NCBI GenBank assembly: GCA_950097015.1
Contig: CATNEN010000039.1
Coordinates: forward strand, 3,546,001 to 3,610,000
Origin: Macrostomum hystrix
Taxonomy: Eukaryota; Platyhelminthes; Macrostomidae
Direction of reading: 5' to 3'
DNA length: 64,000 bases
Numbering within the stretch: the stretch's first letter is position 1; every line of letters starts with the position of its first letter. The notes below the pieces were generated by a model. It was given only the letters and a program-made list of their open reading frames with translations. It searched no databases and was not told the origin of the DNA. Below are positions 1 through 12,960 of the stretch, piece by piece. Made by a program: the position numbers and the translations under genes.

Positions 1-1654
<1,654 letters not shown>

Positions 1655-2491
1655 TTCGCTGTGCCGCTCCATTTCTTTCTTTTAATTGCTGCTATTGTAT
1701 TTTCTATATTTGTGGTCTTATTTAACTTACTAATTATTTTGCCTTTATGTACCTGCTAAACTGCAGTCAGATTGAAATTACCATGCAGTTACCTTAGTGA
1801 TGTGTGGCAAAATATTTGCTTTAGTTTTAACTACGTTGCTTCTGGCAATTACTTGCGTGGGACGCTCATTATCAGTGGTTTCTTCGTCAACTTAGCAAGA
1901 TTGTTTGTGCTAGACTGATAACTCATGCCATTCACTATTTGTTGTCAAATTATTTCCTACTTGCTCTTATTTGTCTTTTTACGTGAAATTGTTCAAATAT
2001 GAAATACACTCTTTAACTAACTGTGAGCTGAGGTCAAGTCCGAGTGAAGACAAAAGTAGAAGCCTTGACTTCGAATTGAGGCACCGGGGAATCAGGAAAT
2101 AGTATTTTATGCTATATATTTGGGAACAGGTCATCTTACATGTTTAGATGCCGACCTAACAGAGAGAAAGTACGTACGAGCGTATAAGTTCCTAAAAATA
2201 GGGCAAGTTCGTTTTATTGCTGTTCCATTGCAAATGTGTGTGATGTGTTTTTTTACCTCTTGTTGTATTCATTTCGGGATTTTATCCCACCCATTGGTCT
2301 GAAATGCTTTTCCACTTTTCTTTAAGAAGTAGTGTAAAAGCTTTCAGCCAACCTTTGTCACTAGCCCTGTTAACTGATTGGTGGTACCAATGATCCGTGC
2401 AATCAAACTTGCGAAGACCTATCATGCAGATGTTTTCCCCGGACACTAGACTCGTTGGCTGTTTCCTTACTTCCGTGCTTCAGTCGTTTCC
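1655..2491. other. 3' flank of TMA7, no further gene seen
   Basis: AT-rich sequence without a recognisable gene. Two stretches of 60-80 codons are open but have no family signature and no splice context. Confidence 0.45.
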
Positions 2492-2803
2492 TTCGATACT
2501 TCAGTGTAGCATCTGTTTCCTTCAGATACTTCAGTGTAGCATCTGTTTCCTTCAGATACTTCAGTGTAGCATCTGTTTCCTTCAGATACTTCAGTGTAGC
2601 ATCTGTTTCCTTCAGATACTTCAGTGTAGCATCTGTTTCCTTCAGATACTTCAGTGTAGCATCTGTTTCCTTCAGATACTTCAGTGTAGCATCTGTTTCC
2701 TTCAGATACTTCAGTGTAGCATCTGTTTCCTTCAGATACTTCAGTGTAGCATCTGTTTCCTTCAGATACTTCAGTGTAGCATCTGTTTCCTTCAGATACT
2801 TCA
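2492..2803. repeat. 30-bp minisatellite, about ten copies
   Basis: The unit TTCAGATACTTCAGTGTAGC plus ATCTGTTTCC is repeated with almost no variation; the first copy, next to a CCTTCGATACTTC variant, and the last are imperfect. Because 30 is a multiple of three and the unit contains no stop, several frames stay open through it on both strands. These are not treated as genes. The near identity of the copies suggests recent expansion. Confidence 0.95.
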
Positions 2804-3759
2804 ATCAGTGATTTTCCGGTGTCCCGGTGTTTCCTTTGTCGAGACATTTCACCCCTACTTCACGATACTTCAGTGTCTCATTCTGAATTATCCACCCGAG
2901 GAAGGGTATAAAATTTTTTTAGATATTCGTTTGAAAACCAACTGTTAAAAGCCTGTACCTACCTGAGCTAAAACTTTGCAATGAATTGTTCCGCCTATTG
3001 CGCTAAACAACCAATCTGTTTAGGCTAGCCGTAGCTTAACCGCCGCCACCGCCGCTTCTGCCGTCGGCCTCTGCCGGCTTCAGTCTGTCGCCGCAATCAC
3101 GGGTCGTGGCCTCGCGTCCCTGACTGCTTCGCGTCTTGCTAAGCCTTGTAAGCAATAAAAGAACTCATCTTTTTTGCAATCAACTCGCCCATCTGCAATT
3201 CCACTTCGAAGTGCCATCTCATGATCTCACTGTCACTGGTCTGACTGGCTCTCAGAAAAGTTATCATCAAAATACTTCATTCCCTGTTACTGTTGTCTTG
3301 GGTCGTCGGATTTGATAAGATTTTATCGACATGGTTGAGGCAAGCAGACAATAGATGTTGCAGATATATTTGGAGATTGTCTTGTTTCCATGCAAGCTCG
3401 ATTTAAATCAACTCAAATTTTCGAAGCTTGATAGGTTCAAATAAATTCTGGACATCTATTGTCTGTCTTGTTGCAGTACATTTAGTATCGACCTGGATTT
3501 AATTTACGAACCTGACTTTGAACATTCGAGTACACATGCACAGTACATTGTATTCCCAGGTAAGTAAATTTTAAGTTTGCCAACAATTAGACAATCAAAA
3601 CACTTATATTTGCAACTAGTATTTAGTGAAACAAATTAACGCTTGCGACCTGCGAATTTGAGCAAATCATTAAGGTTAGGTGTTGGGTAAGACCTGAGTG
3701 ATGCGTATTTTGGTTACTGCACTTTGCTGATTTACTCAGGTGGTTCGGAAAACAGGTTA
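2804..3759. other. intergenic; GC-rich patch and a small fold-back
   Basis: A GC-rich CCGCC-type patch lies at about 3030-3120, followed by an AATAAA at about 3153. A small fold-back sits at 3343-3467 (listed separately). No coding region can be supported. Confidence 0.4.
3343..3467. repeat. small inverted-repeat (fold-back) segment
   Basis: An arm reading AAGCAGACAATAGATGT at about 3344-3360 recurs as its reverse complement, ACATCTATTGTCTGTCTT, at about 3449-3466, enclosing roughly 90 bp. This may be a short MITE or hairpin. No target-site duplication was identified. Confidence 0.5.
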
Positions 3760-4110
3760 GAAGAATAATAATGAGTAATTGTGAAAGGCTAGTTAAAAGT
3801 GGGAGCTGGAGAGTGTGCTGTAACGGCAGGTTAGAGTGGGAGCTGTTCTGTAAATGTAGGGAGACTAATAACTATGCAGTAATGTCAGTGAGAAATTAGA
3901 GGCTTTGCTGTAATGGCAGGGAGGGATTGGATTGCTGTTATGGTTACGGAGAGAGTGGAATAGCTGGGGCGCTCACCCGATCCAGCCGATGCCGGCAATG
4001 ACGCCAAGCAGCAGGTGGCGATACCAAGGACGGCCAGAATGAATGCGCTGTAATGTGCGGGGTGGTTGGAAGCTGTGCTGTTAAGTTTTGACAGTGAGAG
4101 CTGCTGTTAG
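3760..4110. repeat. degenerate tandem repeat around TGCTGTAATGGCAGGGAG
   Basis: Phrases such as GCTGTAACGGCAGG, GCTGTAATGGCAGG and GTGGGAGCTG recur at irregular spacings of a few tens of bases. The repeat carries an embedded fragment of the microprotein gene (3976-4040). It lies just upstream of the array and may be a degraded duplication zone. Confidence 0.45.
3976..4040 (+). pseudogene. relic fragment of the 37-residue microprotein gene
   Basis: About 65 nt resemble the middle of the intact copies: GATCCAGCCGATGCCGGCAA followed by GACGCCAAGCAGCAG, then a degenerate GGTGGCGATACCAAGGACGGCCAGAA in two mismatched stretches. No start codon, acceptor or Lys-rich end is present. It appears to be a decayed copy at the 5' edge of the array. 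Confidence 0.7.
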
Positions 4111-4267
4111 TGAAGGGCATAATTAGAAAGAGATAGGTAGGCTTGCTGCTATCAAGTGAAGGCTCGGATTATATTGCAAGTCAGGAACACAATAAAAATA
4201 TTTGTTTTTAAAATTCAGTATGGGCCTATCCAACGAAACCAATAGCAACAAACTTGTCTCACCCGCA

Positions 4268-4439
4268 ATGAAACTCGAAACCAGCAAAGGACGCCAAGAA
4301 GAAAGCGCCCGCTTCGCCAGCGGCTCCCGGCCAGCCGCAGCAGAAGCAGCCCGCTGGTGGCGGAGCCGCCAAGTCGCCGGCCGCACCATCGTCATCTCCA
4401 GGCACCGGCAAGGCGGCCGACAAGCCCGTCAAAAAGTAG
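4268..4439 (+). pseudogene. divergent, apparently frameshifted relative of the microprotein gene
   Basis: A 3' splice acceptor (AAATTCAG, AG at 4217-4218) precedes an ATG at 4268, as in the intact copies. The ATG frame reads MKLETSK and then loses the family pattern. The adjacent frame, open from 4272 to the TAG at 4437-4439, reads KDAKKKAPASPAAPGQPQQK and continues Lys/Ala/Pro-rich to an end of ADKPVKK. The second frame has the composition of the array protein (DAKK, PQQKQP, GGGAAK) but is longer and Pro/Ser-richer. A single-base difference near 4289 would explain both halves, so I call it a frameshifted paralogue. It could instead be a real gene whose start lies in another exon. Confidence 0.55.
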
Positions 4440-5382
4440 ATCTCACTGTCCGACCGTCGGGTACAATTTAGTTCAGTTGCACACCTGATGCGCAATTCGT
4501 TATTATCGTAGTACCTGCCCAGTAAGGGTCACTCTTGTGTCATAGAAAACAATTGGCCTTCTTAATGCAGTGGCGACTGCGTAGTAGTAACTCAACGACT
4601 TGAACTCACTGACTCGGCATAAGCAAGTTAAAAGACCCAGCGAGTGTTTTTCACCCGCTATCCGAGCTTAGAAGCAAATAATTAATATAATGTTTGACCC
4701 TAAATCGTCTACTATTAGTACCAATGCATGTTCAAATGCTTAAATATTTCCCCACTGCACAAACAGTTAGTAGATCTAATAATATACTTTTATGTGATTT
4801 AATTTTGAGTTGCATCTTTTGCAATGCGCTGAGCTGAAATCTAAATTGTTATGTCCAAAATGCTAATATTTTAACTCTATATCTAAGCGAAGCAGCATCA
4901 AACTTCAAACTCATCTAACAGTACAACTCAATTAAGCCATGTAGACAAAACAGTTATTAGCTGTATCATATTTTGCATATTAAAAACTTCATTAAACACT
5001 AACATCTATTAGATAAAAAGATACATATTTAATCTAATTTTCGACCGCGGAATGTTTTTAGGTCCATTTTTACTGTGTAAACACGCCTAATAAAGAAATA
5101 TTCTTTGACTTCGACACCACGTATTTATATAGAATATACTATTTCTAGTACAGCTTTACGATATTATTTATTTCATAAGAGGCCAGGACGTTTCTGGCAA
5201 CAAGTTTTTTTGTTTCTCAGCCTTGCATAATAAGAGACCCAGGGACTAGAACACTTCTGTGCTTTTCTATCTAGTTAGGTCTGCACTATGTTGGTACTTT
5301 CAATGCTTTCATCTTGCCTCTGTTCAAGCAGTAACAGCCTAGCCAGACATTCTTATTCATAAAATTGCAATACCGCTTTCAG
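4440..5382. other. gap between the relic and the first intact array copy
   Basis: AT-rich sequence with no supported gene. It ends in a polypyrimidine tract and the acceptor of copy 1 (AG at 5381-5382). If the array has a single promoter it should lie here, but I recognise no core promoter motif. Confidence 0.4.
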
Positions 5383-5409
5383 CTTTAAGCATTCCGCTAC
5401 AAATCCACA

Positions 5410-5523
5410 ATGCCCGCCAAGAAAGCCGACGCCAAGAAGCCAGCCGATGTCGGCAAGGACGCCAAGCAGCAGCCGGCGAAGACCGAAGGTGGCGATGCCA
5501 AGGCCGGTCAGAAGAAGAAGTGA
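5410..5523 (+). CDS. array copy 1: 37-residue Lys/Ala-rich microprotein
   Basis: I do not recognise this protein. It has 37 residues: a start MPAKKADAKKPAD, a middle GKDAKQQPAK, and an end KAGQKKK. About 11 are Lys and about 10 Ala, with five acidic and no aromatic or Cys residues, so it should be disordered, basic and soluble. There is no signal peptide or membrane segment. Composition is reminiscent of HMGN tails or histone H1 tails, but no HMGN nucleosome-binding motif is present, so this is not an assignment. Relative to the commonest sequence it has Ala14Val and Ala25Thr. Acceptor AG at 5381-5382; its leader (TTTAAGCATTCCGC...) is shared only with copy 10. AATAAA at 5745-5750. That sixteen copies keep the frame intact argues the gene is translated. 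Confidence 0.85.
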   Translation: MPAKKADAKKPADVGKDAKQQPAKTEGGDAKAGQKKK

Positions 5524-6187
5524 TCGGCTCTGACTGATTTGCCACCTGCCTGGTTGATGAGTTCGATCAGTAGACCCAGCTGATAGTGTATCCGTATTCA
5601 TATTTGCTGTCTCGTATCATACTGTACACTAATGTAGTCATGCCGTAATTACACTGTAACAGGTGTGTGAGTTGCCAGGTGCAGACGCATTTGTGTCGCA
5701 GGTGGTGCCCATCAAATCGTCCTGAAATATTTGTACTTGTAATTAATAAAGCATCGCTGAGCAGCCTCCATTGGTTCTGACTCGCTTGTTCGTATTTAAA
5801 CCGCAACTGTAATTTTTTGTTTCGATTATTTGTTAGTGCTACTACTGGTAGAGTAGTTTGTGAGGCATTTGTGATAAAGACAGCGTCTTTTAACTTCTCG
5901 CCTCCAGCTTGTGGGAATTAGAACAGAGTGACCATTGACACCACGCGGAGAGTGGCAATGGTACCAGCGGAGAGCTCATTGGTACCAGGGGAGTTGGTCA
6001 TTGGTACCAGGGGAGTTCTCTTAACAAAATATGTAATGTTAACCGGATATTATCTATAGCTTACTTGCATCTTTTAAAGAGCTAACTTGTTTTGTTTAAC
6101 ATAGCTTACAGCTATAATTTCCTACAGTTATTTACAGTAAACCGTTCTCTGATTTGCAGCTCTAGCATTAACTCCCAGCCAGCCACA

Positions 6188-6301
6188 ATGCCCGCCAAGA
6201 AAGCTGACGCCAAGAAGCCAGCCGATGCCGTCAAGGACGCCAAGCAGCAGCCGGCGAAGGCTGAAGGTGGCGACGCCAAGGCCGGTCAGAAGAAGAAGTG
6301 A
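6188..6301 (+). CDS. array copy 2: 37-residue microprotein
   Basis: Same protein as the other copies except Gly15Val. Acceptor TTTGCAG (AG 6158-6159) and leader CTCTAGCATTAACTCCCAG. AATAAA at 6525-6530 followed by the conserved post-signal block. The upstream spacer contains a GGTACCAGNGGAG-like direct repeat and is the same family as the spacers of copies 7 and 14. Confidence 0.85.
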   Translation: MPAKKADAKKPADAVKDAKQQPAKAEGGDAKAGQKKK

Positions 6302-6812
6302 TCGGCTCTGACTGATCGATGAGTTCGATCAGTAGACTCAGCTGATAGTGTAACCGTATTCATATTTGCTGTCTCGTATCATACCTTATGATACTGTATA
6401 CTGTACTCATATGCAGTAATTACTTTGTCCTATCTGTATCAGGTGTGTGAGTTGCCAGATGCGGACGCATTTGTGTAGCAGGTGGCGCCCATTAAATCGT
6501 TCTGAAATATTTGTACTCGTAACTAATAAATTATCGCTGAGCAGCCTCCATCGGTTCTGACTCGCTTGTTCGTATTTTTTACTCAACTTGTTGGTGCTTC
6601 AATTCTTTCTATTATTTTTGGTCTTTTGTGCTGCTGTTGAAAGAAAGAATGTTTATTACTAACGCAGATTATTTAATTTTCTTATATCTTTAGAAGGCCT
6701 AAAATAATTCCTTATGTCCAGCAGTAAGAATATTGTGACCGCAATTTATATCACTTTTTCATAAACCTTTTCGTCGTTTGCAGCTCTAGCATCAGCTTCC
6801 AAGCCAGCCTCA

Positions 6813-6926
6813 ATGCCCGCCAAGAAAGCCGATGCTAAGAAGCCAGCCGATGCCGGCAAGGACGCCAAGCAGCAGCCGGCGAAGGCCGAAGGTGGCGACG
6901 CCAAGGCCGGTCAGAAGAAGAAGTGA
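6813..6926 (+). CDS. array copy 3: 37-residue microprotein
   Basis: Encodes the commonest form of the protein, with no differences from the consensus. Acceptor TTTGCAG (AG 6782-6783). The 3' block ends in AATAAA at 7171-7176. The upstream spacer is related to those of copies 9 and 12. Confidence 0.85.
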   Translation: MPAKKADAKKPADAGKDAKQQPAKAEGGDAKAGQKKK

Positions 6927-7453
6927 TCGGCTCTGACTGATTTGCCAGCTGCCTGGTCGATGGGTTTAATCAGCAGACCCAGCTGAGCACTGTAGTGTAC
7001 TCCCGAATTCGTATTTGCTTTTCCACGTACTATACCATACGCTACTGTAGTATACATAGATAAGTCATGTATTGTCTTACACTGGCTTACCTGTAACAGG
7101 TTTTTTAGTTGCCAGGTTCGTAACCGGTGGAAGCTCTTAATAAAGTCCTGAAATATTTTTACTCGTTATTAATAAAACATCGCTGAGCAGCCTCCGTCAG
7201 TTCTGAGTCGCTTGTTCGTATTCTTTTACCCAACTTGTTGGTGCTTCCATTCTTTGTCAAATTTATGTGTTAAGGACTGCTGTTAAAAGGGAGAATAATA
7301 AACTTTAAAACTTATTTTATCTAGTAAGTTTTTACCTTTAGAAGAGCTAATAATTTCTCATGTCGAGCGGTGTGAAAACCTTCCTTTCTCACCGCCTTTG
7401 TTGTAATCTGTTTCCTCAATTGCAGCTCTAGCATCAACTCCCAGCCAGCCACA

Positions 7454-7567
7454 ATGCCCGCCAAGAAAGCCGACGCCAAGAAGCCAGCCGATGCCGGCAA
7501 GGACGCCAAGCAGCAGCCGGCGAAGGCCGAGGGCGCCGACGCCAAGGCCGGTCAGAAGAAGAAGTGA
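7454..7567 (+). CDS. array copy 4: 37-residue microprotein
   Basis: Consensus protein except Gly28Ala. Acceptor ATTGCAG (AG 7424-7425). The sequence after the stop diverges from the other units (TAGGCTCCGATATCG) and neither the AATAAA nor the post-signal block was found, so its 3' end has been replaced or lost. Confidence 0.83.
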   Translation: MPAKKADAKKPADAGKDAKQQPAKAEGADAKAGQKKK

Positions 7568-8160
7568 TAGGCTCCGATATCGTCAATATGTTGAATCTAT
7601 TGAGCATGAGTAGGCGAAGCGGTTTTTCAGTACATTCTTTGAAATTTTACTCTATCTTATTGTACTTATTGTAGTCACACCGTTGTACTTGTACTTGTCT
7701 TGTTATAATAATTAGTATAGTGTAATCGTATATCTATACTCGCATTTGCTCGCAAATCTATTACTCTAACGAATCCAGAAGGCGCGTACATAACTACCAC
7801 ATTCTGCTGTTTTACCTGTATGTTGAGTTACTGATTCTTACTCGTAGAATTTGAAAGTAAATTTATATTTCGCAGCTTCCCTTCGTTATTTTAGTCCGCG
7901 TTTTGTTTTGCCTTGTTTTATTGTTAACCTCACTTGTGCTGTTCGTCTCGTGTATGCAGGCCCAGTGTTCTCCTGAATGTTAAGCAGCACACGCATGGAA
8001 ACAAGCCGAAAATGGTTTTTGTAGTTGGTAGGAGTTGACCTTTAGAATTTTAGCAGACTAGAATATACTAAATTCTAATTTTGCAGAAATTTTGTTGATA
8101 ACATACTATGTCTAAATCAACTCAAATTTCAGCTCTAGCAGCTCCAAGACCAAGTCCAAA

Positions 8161-8274
8161 ATGCCCGCCAAGAAAGCCGACGCCAAGAAGCCAGCCGATG
8201 CCGGCAAGGACGCCAAGCAGCAGCCGGCGAAGACCGAAGGTGGCGACGCCAAGGCCGGTCAGAAGAAGAAGTGA
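8161..8274 (+). CDS. array copy 5: 37-residue microprotein
   Basis: Consensus protein except Ala25Thr. Acceptor ATTTCAG (AG 8131-8132). The leader CTCTAGCAGCTCCAAGACC differs from the usual type and resembles that of copy 15. AATAAA at 8530-8535. Confidence 0.85.
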   Translation: MPAKKADAKKPADAGKDAKQQPAKTEGGDAKAGQKKK

Positions 8275-8978
8275 TCGGCTCTGACTGATTTGCCACCTGC
8301 CTGATTGATTAGTTCGATCAGTAGACTCAGCTGAGCACAGCAGTGTATCCGTATTCCTATTTGCTCTGTCTCATATCATACTGTACGCTACTGTATTCTG
8401 CATATAGTAAACCATGTACTGTATTTACACTGGCCAATCGGTAACAGGTGTGTGAATTACCAGGTACGGACTCATTTGTGTAGCAGGTGGCGCCCATCAA
8501 ATTGTCCTGAAATATTTGTACTTGTAATTAATAAAGCATCGCTGAGCAGCCTCCATCGGTTCTGACTTGTTTATTCGTAGTTAAAGCCAGACTGTTTTTG
8601 TTTATTTCTTTAGCGAACCTTGATTTCCATGCTATTTGGTAGCTTTGGACTCCCAGCTTTTCTAGCATGTCCTTCAATGCCTTTTCACTTAGACTTAGTA
8701 AGCGTTTGAATGTGAGTGTCTGATATATTAGGATTTAATTTCCTAATGGTATTGTTGTCTAACAAAAGAGCCCTACATGTGAACTTTAAGTTAGATCATG
8801 CAGAGCATTTTAGATTTAGGTATAAAACATCAAGCATTATATTTTGTACTACTCTTGGCCATCACAGAATCATCGGTGTCAAATCTAATAGTAATTTTTG
8901 CCAATTTTTACGGACTCGCGGATTATTCCACACAAATCATGCTCTTTTTCAGCTCTAGCAGCTCCCTTATCAATCACA

Positions 8979-9092
8979 ATGCCTGCCAAGAAAGCCGACG
9001 CCAAGAAGCCAGCCGATGCCAGCAAGGACGCCAAGCAGCAGCCGGCGAAGGCTGATGGCGGCGACGCCAAGGCCGGTCAGAAGAAGAAGTGA
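8979..9092 (+). CDS. array copy 6: 37-residue microprotein
   Basis: Gly15Ser and Glu26Asp relative to consensus. Acceptor TTTTCAG (AG 8951-8952), leader CTCTAGCAGCTCCC. AATAAA at 9318-9323. The downstream spacer closely matches that between copies 1 and 2. Confidence 0.85.
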   Translation: MPAKKADAKKPADASKDAKQQPAKADGGDAKAGQKKK

Positions 9093-9708
9093 TCGGCTCT
9101 GACTGATTTGCCTACCAGGTCGATGAGATCAGTAGACTCATCCGATAGTGTAACCTTATTCATATTTGCTGTCTCGTATCATACAGTACGCTAATGTAGT
9201 CATGTAATGTAATTACATTGTCCTATCTGTAACAGGTGTGTGAGTTGCCAGGTGCAGACGCATTTGTGTCGCAGGTGGTGCCCATCAAATCGTCCTGAAA
9301 TATTTGTACTTGTAATTAATAAAGCATCGCTGAGCAGCCTCCATTGGTTCTGACTCGCTTGTTCGTATTTAAACCGCAACTGTAATTTTTTGTTTCGATT
9401 ATTTGTTAGTGCTACTACTGGTAGACTAGTTTGTGAGGCATTTGTGATAAAGACAGCGTCTTTTAACTACTCCGCTTCCAGCTTGTGGGAATTAGAACAG
9501 AGAGCTCATTGTTACCAGTGTAGTGCTCTTAACAAAATATGTAATGTTAAACTCATATTATCTATAGCTTGTTTTTTTCTTTTGAAGAGCTAACTAGTTT
9601 TGTTAAGTAATGAAAATATTACGACCATAATTTCCTACAGTTGTTTACAGTAAACTGCTCTCTGATTTGCAGCTCTAGCATCAACTTCCAGCCAGCCAGC
9701 CAGCCACA

Positions 9709-9822
9709 ATGCCCGCCAAGAAAGCCGACGCCAAGAAGCCAGCCGATGCCGGCAAGGACGCCAAGCAGCAGCCGGCGAAGACCGATGGCGGGGACGCCAA
9801 GGCCGGTCAGAAGAAGAAGTGA
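9709..9822 (+). CDS. array copy 7: 37-residue microprotein
   Basis: Ala25Thr and Glu26Asp. Acceptor TTTGCAG (AG 9671-9672); the leader has an extra CCAG repeat (CCAGCCAGCCAGCCAGCCACA). AATAAA at 10068-10073. The stretch from its 3' block to copy 8 is nearly identical to the stretch from copy 12 to copy 13. Confidence 0.85.
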   Translation: MPAKKADAKKPADAGKDAKQQPAKTDGGDAKAGQKKK

Positions 9823-10450
9823 TCGGCTCTGACTGATTTGCCACCTGCCTGATTGATGAGGTTGATCGGTAGACTCGGCTGAGCACAGCAGTGTATCCGT
9901 ATTCATATTTGCTGTCTCGTATCATACCGTATGATACTGTATACTGTACTCATATGCAGTAATTACATTGTCCTATCTGTATCAGGTGTGTGAGTTGCCA
10001 GATGCGGACTCATTTGTGTAGCAGCTGGAGCCTATTAAATCGTTATGAAATATTTGTACTCGTATCTAATAAATCATCGCTGAGCAGCCTCCATCGGTTC
10101 TGACTCGCTTGTTCGTATTTATGCAGCAAGTGTTACTTTTCGTTTCGATTATTTGTTAGTGCTACTACTGGTAGAGTAGTTTGTGAGGTGTATTTGATAA
10201 AACAGCCTCATTTTAACTTCTCCGGTACTCGTTGCTCATGATCAAGCCCGACTTAGGAATTAGCCTCTTGAAAAAAATGTAATGTTAAACGCTATTATCT
10301 ATTGTTTACTTTTATCTTTTATAGAGCTTACTTCAGTGCTATCTGATTGTTGAGCAGTAAACGCTTGCGATCATAATTTCTTAAAGTTGTTTACAGTAAA
10401 CTTTTCCATCATTTGCAGCTCTAGCATCAACTCCCAGACAGCCTGCCACA

Positions 10451-10564
10451 ATGCCCGCCAAGAAAGCCGATGCCAAGAAGCCAGCCGATGTCGGCAAGGA
10501 CGCCAAGCAGCAGCCGGCGAAGGCCGAAGGTGGCGACGCCAAGGCCGGTCAGAAGAAGAAGTGA
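10451..10564 (+). CDS. array copy 8: 37-residue microprotein
   Basis: Ala14Val. Acceptor TTTGCAG (AG 10417-10418). AATAAA at 10831-10836. Its 3' flank up to copy 9 is nearly identical to that between copies 11 and 12. Confidence 0.85.
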   Translation: MPAKKADAKKPADVGKDAKQQPAKAEGGDAKAGQKKK

Positions 10565-11117
10565 TCGGCTCTGACTGATTTGCCACCTGCCTGATTGATG
10601 AGGTTGATCGGTAGACTCAGCTGAGCACAGCAGTGTATCCGTATTCATATTTGCTCCGCATCGTATCATGCAGCATGCTACTACTGTAGTCTACACGACT
10701 CTACATATACTAAACTATGTACTGTAATTACACTGGCCTATCTGTAACAGGTGTGTGAGTTGCCAAGTGCAGAAGCATTTTTAACCGTTGGCGCCCTTCA
10801 ATTTGGCCTGAAATATTTGTACTCGTAACTAATAAAGCATCGCTGAGCAGCCTCCATCGGTTCTGACTCGCTTGTTCGTATTCTTTTACTTAATTTGTTA
10901 AGTGCTTCAATTCTTTCTATTTTTTTGTATTTTTAGGGCTGTAAAAAGTAACAAAGCTGAATATTAAACGCAGATAATTTAATTTACTTTTTTCATTACC
11001 AGAGCTTAATTTTTATGTCCAGCAGTTAGGAGATTGTGACCGTAATTTGTCACGTTTTTTCAATAAGCTGTTTCCTCATTTGCAGCTCTAGCATCAGTTC
11101 CTAACCAGCCAGCCACA

Positions 11118-11231
11118 ATGCCCGCCAAGAAAGCCGACGCCAAGAAGCCAGCCGATGCCGGCAAGGACGCCAAGCAGCAGCCGGCGAAGACCGAAGGTGG
11201 CGACGCCAAGGCCGGTCAGAAGAAGAAGTGA
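11118..11231 (+). CDS. array copy 9: 37-residue microprotein
   Basis: Ala25Thr. Acceptor TTTGCAG (AG 11084-11085), leader CTCTAGCATCAGTTCC shared with copy 12. Sequence after the stop diverges within 15 nt (GACCGAATTCCGGTCTC) and the usual poly(A) block is missing. The following 840-bp spacer is the longest and is not shared with other units. Confidence 0.84.
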   Translation: MPAKKADAKKPADAGKDAKQQPAKTEGGDAKAGQKKK

Positions 11232-12071
11232 TCGGCTCTGACCGAATTCCGGTCTCAGAGTTTGATCAGCATATACTTTTTTATCACAGGTGATGCATTG
11301 TTTATGTGTATGATGTGCTTGTGGCTTCCTGATCTAATAGCGGTTATTGTAATTTGACCTCGACTGTATTTGTATCACTGCTGAGGCAGGCGGGCAGTTA
11401 TTTATCACAGAAGCATTTTACTGTGAGTTAGCCGGTTCTTGGCGTGCATTGAGGGTCATTGTTTAAGTTAAACAAATAAGTCTCATTGCTGTATTTTCTC
11501 GAGATTTGCTTGTCCAAATGTAATTCGTTCTGGTCGAGACTTTCTGCACAAAACCCTGACTGGGCTCCTTGCTGTATGGAGTACAGTGTCAGTTTGTTCT
11601 CCATAGTTACAACTCTGCACCAAAACTTTCATGGTTTAGTTTCTTCTGTGCCTGGCCCCAGTTCGTAGTTTGACTGAATATCAAGGTATTTGCTGCGGGC
11701 ATTGCAAGTAGCAGTATTCAACAATTTCATAAGCAATTATATTAAGTCAAATATAAAGCAATTTAATTCGCCTTGGTTGTGAGATTATTGCCAACTTATA
11801 TTAAAATTACGCTTCTTGTCGCTGTGTTAAACTTAAATTTCGCACTTCATAGATCAGTGAGGCTAATAACTTTTAAACTTACTTTCAATTTCAGCTGTTA
11901 CCTCGTCGTATTAAGCATAACATCGAACTAAGTGAAAAATGCCAACAACTAGCATTGTAGAGACACTATATTGACGAATTCTTGAGAAGAATAAAGAAGA
12001 AAATGTTGCAATTTTTATCAATAATATTTACACCCCGATTCCAGCTTTAAGCATCCAGTTACAAATCCACA

Positions 12072-12185
12072 ATGCCCGCCAAGAAAGCCGACGCCAAGAA
12101 GCCAGCCGATGCCGGCAAGGACGCCAAGCAGCAGCCGGCGAAGGCTGAAGGTGGCGATGCCAAGGCCGGTCAGAAGAAGAAGTGA
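12072..12185 (+). CDS. array copy 10: 37-residue microprotein
   Basis: Consensus protein. Acceptor ATTCCAG (AG 12043-12044); the leader TTTAAGCATCCAGTTAC matches copy 1 rather than its neighbours. AATAAA at 12400-12405. Confidence 0.85.
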   Translation: MPAKKADAKKPADAGKDAKQQPAKAEGGDAKAGQKKK

Positions 12186-12846
12186 TCGGCTCTGACTGAT
12201 TTGCCACCTGCCTGGTCGATGAGTTCGATCAGTAGACTCAGCTGATAGTGTATTGTTACTTGCTGTCTCGTATCATACAGTACGCTAATGTAGTCATGCC
12301 GTAATTAAACTGTAACAGGTGTGTGAGTTGCCAGGTGCAGAAGCATTTGTGTAGCAGGTGGCGCCGTTAAATCGTCCTAGAATATTTGTACTCGTAACTA
12401 ATAAAACGTCGCTGAGCAGCCTCCATCGATTCTGACTCGCTTGTTCGTATTTAAACCGCAACTGTTGGGGTTTTTTACTCTTTCGTGTTAACCAAACACT
12501 GGTACAGTAGTTTGTGAGGCTTTTGTTATCAGGACAGCCACTTATAAGCTACTCTGGTACCTGTGCTCATATTCAAGCCCGACTTTAGAAATTAGCTATC
12601 TGTGGAAATCAGAGCAGTCAACTAATTGACACCTCGTGAGCGCTCATTGATACCAGTGGAGTGCTCTTAACAAAAACGTAATGTTGAACGCTCTTTTCTA
12701 TAGTTTATTTTTTATTTTAAAGAGCTCACTTCTGAGCTATCAGATTTTTAAGTAAAAAGCTTACGACCATGATTTCTTAAAGTTTTTTGCAGTAAACTGT
12801 TTCCTCATTTGCAGCTCTAGCATCAACTCCCAGCCAGCCAGCCACA

Positions 12847-12960
12847 ATGCCCGCCAAGAAAGCCGACGCCAAGAAGCCAGCCGATGCCGGCAAGGACGCC
12901 AAGCAGCAGCCGGCGAAGACCGAAGGTGGCGACGCCAAGGCCGGTCAGAAGAAGAAGTGA
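12847..12960 (+). CDS. array copy 11: 37-residue microprotein
   Basis: Ala25Thr. Acceptor TTTGCAG (AG 12813-12814). AATAAA at 13204-13209. The upstream spacer looks like a mosaic of the spacer families before copies 7 and 8. Confidence 0.85.
   Translation: MPAKKADAKKPADAGKDAKQQPAKTEGGDAKAGQKKK

Noticed and set aside
2397-2948. 183-codon plus-strand frame and matching minus-strand frames over the 30-bp repeat
   Set aside because: The period is a multiple of three and the unit has no stop in several frames on both strands, so long frames arise automatically.
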